Below are positions 7,069-12,804 of a DNA stretch of 12,804 nt, piece after piece. The position numbers and the translations under genes were made by a program. Every line of letters begins with the position of its first letter. Within the stretch, counting starts at the first letter, position 1. This DNA is from CAINDR01 sp964495615. GTDB taxonomy: Bacteria > Patescibacteriota > Patescibacteriia > Patescibacteriales > UBA12465. Location of the stretch: positions 1-12,804 of the forward strand of contig CAZBVX010000019.1 in NCBI GenBank assembly GCA_964495615.1, in the 5' to 3' direction. The notes under the pieces were generated by a model. That model saw nothing but the letters and a program-made list of their open reading frames with translations. It had not been told where the DNA came from and did no database searches.

Positions 7069-8553
7069 ATGTTTGATTATTTGCAACAATTTAAACACTT
7101 GCCGAAAGAATTGCAAGACTATGTGTCATCGGAAGAAGCGATGAAGTCTTTGGATGAGATTGAAGCCAAGCACGGAGTAAAATTAGCTGCGGCAGTGATG
7201 CGTTTGATGGTTAAGGATTTATCAATAAATAAATTACCTTTATTTTTATCTTCCGAATTTTCTTTGAATGAAGAAGAGGCAAAACAAATCACCAAAGAGT
7301 TAAAAAATGGCGTCTTGAGAAAAGCAGCTTCTCATTTGGGTTTTGCGCCAATTATTAGCACCGATTCTACTGAAGAAAAAATTGATCAGCTTCTAAAAAA
7401 TAATACGGTCTCTTTTTCTAGTCAAGAATTGATTAATCGTTTTCGCTTGATTGCCAAAACTTATCTCCACGGAGTTCGTAGCAAAATTGATACTCGCTTG
7501 GTAATGCAAAAAAGTATTAATGCTGGCGGTCTTGGTCTTCCAACAGAAAAAGCTGATTATCTTCTCAACCTTTTGGATGGCCAAGCACCAACAATCGATT
7601 CTTCAAAAAAATCTTCCGCTTTGGATAATTTAATTAAAACCCATACTATTCAGCCAGAATATAGTTTGGCTAATTCCATTGAAGAGCGGAAGAAAAAAAT
7701 GCTGGCGACCAAAAATTTACCAGTTGAAGAAGTATTAACCAGCCTTCCTTTGGAAAAGGCGCCGGTTAAAATTTTACCAAAGCCAGATGTCGTTCCGAGC
7801 AATCTTCCGGTTGCAGAAGTAGAAAAAAAAGAAGAAACAAAAAAAGAAAAAATTGCTGAACCGGATGAGGTTGCGGCTTTCTTGAAAAAAATTTCTCAGA
7901 ATCAAGAACCGGAAGCAGAAAAACCAAAACCAGTTTCCGCGCCATCAGCGCCAGCTCCAATCGCAAAACCAGTTCCTATGCCGGCGCCAGCTCCAGCTTT
8001 GGTGAAAAAAGTTTCCGAAGGAGAATTTGAAATAAAAATTCAACCTTCTCCAAAAGAAAACAAACCGGAAACAAAAACCGAACAAGGAGTAAGTTTCCAG
8101 CCAATTCCTACTGCCAAATTAGTTGTGCCACAACATCCGATAAATAATTATGGACCAAAAGTGGCGCCAGTAACCGCTTCTAGCGAACAGGGCAGAGTTA
8201 GAATGGATGATGTGAGAACTGCTCCAAGAGTGATGGGTCCGATTGAAGAATTGCGCTTTTTGGATTTGGCAAATTTCCGCCGTTTAGGAGCTAGTCCTGC
8301 TGAAGCAACCGCCAAGATTTTTTCCAAAATAAAATTATTAGAAAAAAGCGGCTATGATCGCATGACGGCCGGTATTGCTGCTTGGCGCCAAAGCGAAGTC
8401 AATCGGTTATACTTGATTATGTGCCGCGAATCAGCCTTCAAGGCCAAGCCGATATTAGAAATAATGGAGCAGTTAAAAGCTAGTGGTAAAAATTATTTAA
8501 CCGTTGAGGAAATTGATGCCATTATGCTTTTGAATGCCAAACTTATTTTCTAG
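7069..8553 (+). CDS. Hypothetical two-domain protein with long Pro/Lys/Glu linker
   Basis: A 494-residue soluble protein, family not recognised. The N-terminal helical part (1-170) shares its first module with the preceding gene: DLSINKLP at 50-57, then an acidic helix start (LNEEEA against FDESAA). Residues about 210-385 are low-complexity, rich in Pro, Lys, Glu and Ala, with a PAPAPA run near 305-310, surely flexible. The C-terminal domain (386-494) is well ordered in appearance: PIEELRFLDLANFRRLG, then AAWRQSEVNRLYL at 437-449, and a final EEIDAIMLLNAKLIF. The layout of two folded ends on a tether suggests a protein that links parts of the machine, perhaps across some distance. Start is 3 nt after the previous stop and the stop is 3 nt before prgI, so expression is surely coupled. 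No catalytic motif is seen. Confidence 0.8.
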   Translation: MFDYLQQFKHLPKELQDYVSSEEAMKSLDEIEAKHGVKLAAAVMRLMVKDLSINKLPLFLSSEFSLNEEEAKQITKELKNGVLRKAASHLGFAPIISTDSTEEKIDQLLKNNTVSFSSQELINRFRLIAKTYLHGVRSKIDTRLVMQKSINAGGLGLPTEKADYLLNLLDGQAPTIDSSKKSSALDNLIKTHTIQPEYSLANSIEERKKKMLATKNLPVEEVLTSLPLEKAPVKILPKPDVVPSNLPVAEVEKKEETKKEKIAEPDEVAAFLKKISQNQEPEAEKPKPVSAPSAPAPIAKPVPMPAPAPALVKKVSEGEFEIKIQPSPKENKPETKTEQGVSFQPIPTAKLVVPQHPINNYGPKVAPVTASSEQGRVRMDDVRTAPRVMGPIEELRFLDLANFRRLGASPAEATAKIFSKIKLLEKSGYDRMTAGIAAWRQSEVNRLYLIMCRESAFKAKPILEIMEQLKASGKNYLTVEEIDAIMLLNAKLIF

Positions 8554-8556
8554 AAT

Positions 8557-9018
8557 ATGCAACAATTCACAGTTCCACAATTTATTGATGTTGAAAGCAA
8601 AATTATCGGACCAATCACCACCCGACAGTTTTTGATTTTTCTAGGAACTGGAATTTTTATTGTTTTGTTTTATAAAATTTTTGACTTTGCTTTATTCTTA
8701 ACTATTTCTATTCCACTGGCCTTGCTGGCAATTTTGTTTGCCTTTTTCAAAATCAATGGAAGACCTTTTCATTATTTTGTGATTAATGTGATTCAGACTT
8801 TGCGCCGTCCAGGTTTGCGAGTTTGGAACAATAAAATTAACCCACTAGAAGTTGAGGTACAAAACATTGTTTTTCCAGAAAAAGTACAAACCAAAGAATT
8901 CTATCATCACTCTCGCTTGGCCGAACTTTCTTTGATTGTTGACACAGCTGGCGAATATCGTGGTAATTGGGGAGATGATGAAATTATTACCAGTGAAAAA
9001 AACAAAACTTTTAACTAA
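8557..9018 (+). CDS. PrgI family inner-membrane T4SS protein
   Basis: A 153-residue protein with the PrgI-family layout: the N-terminal FTVPQFIDVESKIIGPIT, which recurs in PrgI-like proteins before the first helix, then two adjoining membrane segments at about 23-41 and 44-65, a short FFKINGRPF link, and a basic, conserved cytoplasmic stretch (PFHYFVINVIQTLRRPG, 70-86). PrgI proteins occur next to VirB4 in conjugation and related systems of Gram-positive bacteria and are thought to be small membrane subunits of the channel, functionally near VirB3. The poorly conserved tail (100-153) has no features. It begins 3 nt after the preceding stop without its own ribosome binding site, so translation probably re-initiates. 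The neighbours downstream, TraC-like and VirB4, are the usual partners, which strengthens the call. Confidence 0.85.
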   Translation: MQQFTVPQFIDVESKIIGPITTRQFLIFLGTGIFIVLFYKIFDFALFLTISIPLALLAILFAFFKINGRPFHYFVINVIQTLRRPGLRVWNNKINPLEVEVQNIVFPEKVQTKEFYHHSRLAELSLIVDTAGEYRGNWGDDEIITSEKNKTFN

Positions 9019-9023
9019 AATAT

Positions 9024-9707
9024 ATGGGAAAGCCGGACAAATTAGCTAGTAACAAAATAAAAGTTTCTACTCAGCAATTTTTGGATATCGCTGAAATAAA
9101 GGACGATTGCGTTATTCTTCGAGATGGAACAATGCGTGCGGTCTTGTTGGCTTCCAGTATTAACTTCGCTTTGAAAAGTGAAGATGAGCAGAACGCAGTT
9201 ATTGAGGCCTATGTTCGTTTTTTAAATAACCTTTCTTTTTCTTTGCAGATTGTGATCCAGTCTCGCGAATTAAACATCAGCTCTTATTTGGAATATTTGA
9301 GCCAAAAAGAAAAAGAACAGACTAATCGTTTATTGAAAGCGCAAACTGGCGACTATATTGGCTATATCAAAGAGCTGACTTCAATTGGAAAAATAATGAA
9401 CAAGCGTTTTTATGTGGTTGTTCCTTATAGTCCTCTTTCTGATAAGCACAAAGGATTTTTTAGCTTGCTCGGCGAATCTTTGAAACCGGCAACTTCAATC
9501 AAGCTAAAAGAAAAAAGTTTTTTGAAATATAAAGACTTGCTAGAACGCCGTGTCGAAAGCGTGATGAATGGTTTGGAGGCAATGGGGGTTAAGTCAACCA
9601 GGCTGGATACCCAAGGATTGATTGAATTGTATTATAATACTTACAATCCGGAGACTTCAAAAAATCAGGAATTAGCCGACTTGAATAAACTTCGTATAGA
9701 AAACTAA
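9024..9707 (+). CDS. TraC-like protein, N-terminal partner of VirB4
   Basis: A 227-residue soluble protein resembling the TraC-like domain found at, or encoded just before, the N-terminus of VirB4-type ATPases. Conserved-looking elements are STQQFLDIAEIKDDCVILRDG (about 15-35), the beta-rich stretch RAVLLASSINFAL (38-50), and SFSLQIVIQSRELNISSYL (71-89). There is no Walker motif, so it is not itself an ATPase. The segment RRVESVMNGLEAMGVKSTRLD near residues 177-197 resembles the place where the same chain would run on into the ATPase in fused forms. It lies between prgI (5 nt before) and virB4 (7 nt after). The pair looks like a VirB4 split into two chains. An authentic stop separates them in this assembly and the downstream frame differs from a simple read-through. 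Confidence 0.8.
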   Translation: MGKPDKLASNKIKVSTQQFLDIAEIKDDCVILRDGTMRAVLLASSINFALKSEDEQNAVIEAYVRFLNNLSFSLQIVIQSRELNISSYLEYLSQKEKEQTNRLLKAQTGDYIGYIKELTSIGKIMNKRFYVVVPYSPLSDKHKGFFSLLGESLKPATSIKLKEKSFLKYKDLLERRVESVMNGLEAMGVKSTRLDTQGLIELYYNTYNPETSKNQELADLNKLRIEN

Positions 9708-9714
9708 AAGGACT

Positions 9715-11634
9715 ATGATTAATTTTAAAAACAACAATCAACTAAGAGAGGAGCAGCAAAAACGTCCAGATGTTTTGGATCGAATTATTGATCACGGAAG
9801 AAAACCGAGTCAAAGAGATATTGAAAGCGATCCTCGTTTGGCGCGAGAAGTTATTGAAGAAGAAAAAGCTTTTCGTCTTGGCATCCTTTCGGTTCGCGAT
9901 TTGATTTCTCCAGCTAGCATGAAGATTGATTCGACTATCATGCGCTTGGGAGAAAAATTTGTTCGCACCTTTTTTGTTGTTAATTATCCGCGCTACATCA
10001 GTGTTGGTTGGTTTGCGCCGATTATTAATTTGAATTTGAACTTTGATGTTTCAATGTTTTTCTATCCAGTAAAAAGCGCCGTTATTTTGAAGCAATTAAA
10101 AAATCGAGTTGGTGCCCTGGAAGCGCAAATTATTGGTGATGCTGAAAAAGGAGCAGCTCGTGATCCTTTGCGCGAAACTGCTTTGCGCGATATTGAATAT
10201 TTGCGTGATGCACTTACTCAGGGAACGGAGAAATTTTTTCAATTTGCGCTTTATGTCACTGCCTATTCAGATTCCATGGAAGAGATGGATCGAATATCTG
10301 ATCAAATTGAAGATATTTTTGGTTCACGTCTGGTTTATTCCAAGCGAGTTTATTTTCAAGCCGAACAAGGATTTAATTCCACTCTACCGCTTGGCAATGA
10401 TGAATTATATATTACTTTCAATATGAATTCATCACCGATTGCTTCTTCCTTTCCTTTTATTTCTAGTGAATTATCCAGTGATCGAGGAATTCTTTATGGT
10501 ATCAATCGCCACAACAACAGCTTGATTTTATTTGATCGTTTTTCTTTGCAAAATGCCAATTCGGTCGTTTTTGCTTCGGCCGGTGCGGGTAAAAGTTATG
10601 CCATCAAGTTAGAAGTTCTCCGTTCTCTGATGTTGGGAACCGATATTATCATTATTGATCCGGAATATGAATATAAACATCTTTCCGATGCGGTTGGCGG
10701 CACCTATATTAATATTTCTCTTTCCAGTGAAAACAAAATTAATCCTTTTGATTTGCCACGCTCAATTGGCGGAGAAGCTCGGCCAAAAGATATTATTCGC
10801 AGTGCAGTAATTACTTTGAAAGGTTTGGTTCGTTTGATGATTGGTAATCTGACTTATGATGAAGATTCAATTGTTGATCGTGCTTTGTTGGAAACTTATG
10901 CCAAAAAAGACATTACCCCTGATACTGATTTGAGCAAAATTGAAGCTCCGACAATGAGCGATTTCGAGCAGGTTCTGGAAGGGATGGAAGGCGGCAATGA
11001 TTTGGCTTTGCGTTTGAAAAAATATACCGAAGGAACTTTTTCCGGCTTGCTGAATAATTTCACCAACGTGGAAATGAACAATCAATTGATTTGTTTTTCG
11101 GTGCGCGATTTGGAAGACGAACTTCGCCCAATCGCGATCTACACCATTATTAATTATATTTGGAATGTGGTTCGTAGTGAAACCAAAAAACGTATTTTGG
11201 TGATTGATGAAGCTTGGTGGATGATGCAGAACGAAGATTCGGCAAAGTTTATTTTTGCTTTAGTAAAACGTTGCCGCAAATACTATCTTGGCGTCACCAC
11301 AATCACTCAGGATGTCAGCGACTTTTTGGCCTCTCCTTATGGAAAAGCAATTGTGACCAACTCTGCTTTGCAGATCCTGTTCAAACAATCGCCAGCGGCC
11401 ATCGACTTGGTGCAAAAAACTTTTATTTTAACCGAAGGAGAAAAATATTTACTTTTGGAATGCGGAGTCGGCGAAGGAATATTTTTTGCCGGCAACAAGC
11501 ATGTGGCAATCAAAGTAGTCGCTTCTTATTCAGAAGATCAGCTGATTACTTCTGATCCGCGCCAGTTGTTGGAAATTGAAGAAGCCAAAAAAGAATACGA
11601 AAAAAGCTTGCGCGAGCAAGAAGAAAGTCTTTAG
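9715..11634 (+). CDS. virB4: VirB4-type T4SS ATPase
   Basis: A 639-residue AAA/RecA-like ATPase that powers type IV secretion from the cytoplasmic face of the membrane. The Walker A is ASAGAGKS at 287-294 (Lys293, Ser294), Walker B is ILVIDEAWW at 494-502 (Asp498, Glu499), and a TQD motif stands at 531-533, followed by GKAIVTNSALQILFKQ. After Walker A comes IIIIDPEYEYKHL (311-323), typical of the VirB4/TraC group. Residues about 50-260 are the N-terminal VirB4 domain. The first position of Walker A is Ala rather than Gly, which I would not treat as inactivating because GKS and Walker B are intact. An AAAAGGA precedes the ATG, but only 2 nt away, too close for a normal ribosome site. The chain is shorter than fused VirB4s since the TraC-like part is a separate upstream gene. 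There is no recognisable coupling protein (VirD4) nearby. Confidence 0.95.
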   Translation: MINFKNNNQLREEQQKRPDVLDRIIDHGRKPSQRDIESDPRLAREVIEEEKAFRLGILSVRDLISPASMKIDSTIMRLGEKFVRTFFVVNYPRYISVGWFAPIINLNLNFDVSMFFYPVKSAVILKQLKNRVGALEAQIIGDAEKGAARDPLRETALRDIEYLRDALTQGTEKFFQFALYVTAYSDSMEEMDRISDQIEDIFGSRLVYSKRVYFQAEQGFNSTLPLGNDELYITFNMNSSPIASSFPFISSELSSDRGILYGINRHNNSLILFDRFSLQNANSVVFASAGAGKSYAIKLEVLRSLMLGTDIIIIDPEYEYKHLSDAVGGTYINISLSSENKINPFDLPRSIGGEARPKDIIRSAVITLKGLVRLMIGNLTYDEDSIVDRALLETYAKKDITPDTDLSKIEAPTMSDFEQVLEGMEGGNDLALRLKKYTEGTFSGLLNNFTNVEMNNQLICFSVRDLEDELRPIAIYTIINYIWNVVRSETKKRILVIDEAWWMMQNEDSAKFIFALVKRCRKYYLGVTTITQDVSDFLASPYGKAIVTNSALQILFKQSPAAIDLVQKTFILTEGEKYLLLECGVGEGIFFAGNKHVAIKVVASYSEDQLITSDPRQLLEIEEAKKEYEKSLREQEESL

Positions 11635-11655
11635 AATTTTTAAAAAATTAAACAT

Positions 11656-12273
11656 ATGATGGAAAATAAAAAAAAGATTAGTTTTTTAATTATCACCATT
11701 TCCTTAATCATGATTGCGATTGTGGTTTGGTTGGTAATTAAAAATAAAGATCAAGGATTGGTGCCGCCGATTGTTGATAATCAAGGCAGCCAGATTGCCA
11801 CGATTACCGAACCAATCAACACCAGCACTCCGGGAACTGCTCCACGCGATTATCGCAAATTTGATATTTCCAAAGAACCAAAAATCGAACAGGACGAAGA
11901 AGCAGTTAAAAAAATTGCCATGTCGTTTGCTGAACGTTTTGGATCTTTTTCTAATCAATCCAACTATTCCAACATTGAAGATTTAAAAATTTTTATGACC
12001 AAAAGCATGGGTGATTGGGCGGAAGGATATTTGAGAGAATTGAAAGAGTTAAAAAATAACGATGGTGAATATTATGGTATCACCACCAAGGCAGTCAGCG
12101 CTGAAGCAAAAAGTTTCGACAAAAACAAAGGAGAGGCAGAAATTGTGGTTACCACCAGACGCCAAGAAAGCAAAGGCAGTGTTGTTGGTGCTTATTTTAA
12201 TCAAGAGTTAACTTTAAAAATGGCCAAGGACGGCAGTATTTGGAAAGCAGACAGCGCCAGTTGGCAAAAATAA
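11656..12273 (+). CDS. Bitopic protein with extracytoplasmic NTF2-like domain, probable VirB8-like
   Basis: A 205-residue protein with a short basic N-terminus (MENKKK), one membrane segment at about 9-28, a flexible Pro/Thr/Ser linker (about 35-70) and a folded outer domain at about 78-205. The domain opens with a long helix, EEAVKKIAMSFAERFGSF, goes on with helices that hold a WAEGYL stretch, and ends in alternating beta strands (GEAEIVVTTRRQ, then FNQELTLKM and SIWKADSASW). This helix-then-sheet order fits the NTF2-like fold of VirB8 and TcpC, inner-membrane scaffold proteins of type IV secretion systems. Size, topology and location after virB4 agree. The call rests on fold pattern, not on sequence signatures. 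Two ATGs are adjacent (11656 and 11659); either may be used. Gap from the virB4 stop is 21 nt. Confidence 0.65.
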   Translation: MMENKKKISFLIITISLIMIAIVVWLVIKNKDQGLVPPIVDNQGSQIATITEPINTSTPGTAPRDYRKFDISKEPKIEQDEEAVKKIAMSFAERFGSFSNQSNYSNIEDLKIFMTKSMGDWAEGYLRELKELKNNDGEYYGITTKAVSAEAKSFDKNKGEAEIVVTTRRQESKGSVVGAYFNQELTLKMAKDGSIWKADSASWQK

Positions 12274-12275
12274 TT

Positions 12276-12804
12276 ATGACCAAAAAGCCAATTATCAAAA
12301 AAACTACTAAAACAGTAAGAAGAGCACCAATCAAAAAAACAGTAGTCAAAAAAACATCACCAGGAAAAAAACAAAATGGTTGGTTTGTCGTTTTGTGTTC
12401 TATCGCTTTGTCTTTATCAGTAATGGCTTTTTTGTTTATCAAAATTAATCTTTATTACGACAATTTGAAATTGTTGGCTGGTGAAGACACTGCTTTACTT
12501 GAACGTTCCTATATTAACAAATTGCCGCCGGCTGAAGCTGCGGCTGATCCGACAGTGAGTGGCTTATTCAATATTAACAATAACCAGCCAACCTGGAATC
12601 AGAACGATGCTTATTTGGGAAATCTTCGTGGGGCGGTGAAAATATTTTATTTTGCTGATTACAATTCTCAAGACAGCAGAGAACAAGAAAAAACTTTGCG
12701 CCGCTTAGTGATCAATTATCCAGAGCAAGTTTTGTTGGTGCGCAAAGATTTTCCAAGTATTGAAACTCTTTCTTTACAAAGTTCCCGCGCCGCACGATGC
12801 GCTC
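12276..12804 (+). CDS. DsbA/thioredoxin-fold membrane protein lacking the CxxC motif (3' end cut by window)
   Basis: An open frame from ATG 12276, 2 nt after the previous stop, to the window edge (176 residues visible). Residues 1-33 form a very basic tail with repeated KKT-like units, followed by one membrane segment (35-55), so the tail is cytoplasmic and the rest is outside. From about 114 the sequence follows DsbA-family thioredoxin-like proteins: LGNLRGAVKIFYFADY (114-129), then LVINYPEQVLLVRKDFP (144-160), and AARCA at 172-176, where such proteins usually have an AAECA-like helix. At the place of the catalytic CxxC directly after ADYN stands SQDS (131-134), both cysteines replaced by serine. 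It therefore cannot be an ordinary thiol oxidase and may be a structural or chaperone version serving the secretion system. The remaining domain and cis-proline lie beyond the window. Confidence 0.8.
   Translation, partial: MTKKPIIKKTTKTVRRAPIKKTVVKKTSPGKKQNGWFVVLCSIALSLSVMAFLFIKINLYYDNLKLLAGEDTALLERSYINKLPPAEAAADPTVSGLFNINNNQPTWNQNDAYLGNLRGAVKIFYFADYNSQDSREQEKTLRRLVINYPEQVLLVRKDFPSIETLSLQSSRAARCA

Noticed and set aside
7905..8010. Tandem DNA repeat in the PAPAPA region
   Set aside because: The codons vary (GCG/GCA/GCT with CCA/CCG), so it is low-complexity protein sequence and not a true nucleotide repeat or CRISPR.
10583..10606. VirB4 with a degenerate Walker A (Ala in place of the first Gly)
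   Set aside because: GKS, Walker B and later motifs are intact; the first position is tolerant, so the ATPase is presumed active.
11214..11555. Overlapping + strand frame of 113 codons inside virB4
   Set aside because: It lies wholly in the conserved Walker B to C-terminal part of virB4 in another frame and has Cys/Arg-rich, non-protein-like composition.
378..12273. Recoded TGA (glycine) as in some Patescibacteria
   Set aside because: No TGA stop is used by the eleven complete 3' ends, but no in-frame TGA occurs inside the long genes either, and glycine uses GGN codons; the standard code is sufficient.
12197..12442. Minus-strand hydrophobic frame over the VirB8-like/DsbA-like junction
   Set aside because: It is a shadow of two well-supported + strand genes and its hydrophobicity derives from the antisense of Lys/Asn codons.

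Overview
The window most resembles a chromosomal segment of a Candidate Phyla Radiation (Patescibacteria) bacterium. This is inferred from protein character, not from any database search. The DNA is AT-rich, the genes are tightly packed on one strand, Shine-Dalgarno sites are mostly absent, and the central operon has a cytoplasmic-ATPase type IV secretion (T4SS) layout that I associate with that group: a large VirB6-like membrane protein, two lineage-specific proteins, PrgI, a TraC-like protein, VirB4, a VirB8-like protein and a DsbA-like protein. All supported genes are on the + strand. Standard code fits: no long gene has an in-frame TGA, and all eleven visible stops are TAA or TAG.

Region 1 (1-1475) is an AT-rich leader followed by a class II Fic enzyme with a C-terminal winged helix. 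The leader carries a well-formed extended -10 promoter embedded in five copies of a TTATTCCAG half-site, two pairs of which face each other. This looks like an autoregulated accessory gene. A small higher-GC patch at the left end may be the 3' remnant of a minus-strand gene.

Region 2 (1516-2938) is a two-gene unit: an ECF-type sigma factor whose 3' end overlaps a three-TM membrane protein with an extracytoplasmic OB-like domain and a C-terminal four-cysteine cluster. The arrangement suggests sigma factor plus membrane regulator. A clear intrinsic terminator closes the unit.

Region 3 (2941-12804) starts with a promoter directly after that terminator and runs without a further recognisable terminator to the window end. 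It encodes a small two-TM protein, a VirB6-like polytopic protein with a long soluble C-terminal part (interrupted by a 100-N assembly gap), two hypothetical proteins that share an N-terminal module, a PrgI-family protein, a TraC-like VirB4 N-terminal partner, the VirB4 ATPase, a probable VirB8-like (NTF2-fold) bitopic protein, and a DsbA-fold protein cut by the window edge. VirB4 would power the machine. PrgI and VirB6-like proteins would form the inner-membrane channel. The VirB8-like and DsbA-like proteins would act on the outside. No relaxase, VirD4 coupling protein, or outer-membrane VirB7/9/10 is visible, so whether the machine moves DNA or protein cannot be read from this window.

The most unusual points are the DsbA-like protein, in which SQDS stands where the CxxC redox motif should be, the sigma/OB-fold/Cys-cluster pair, and the Fic operator array.
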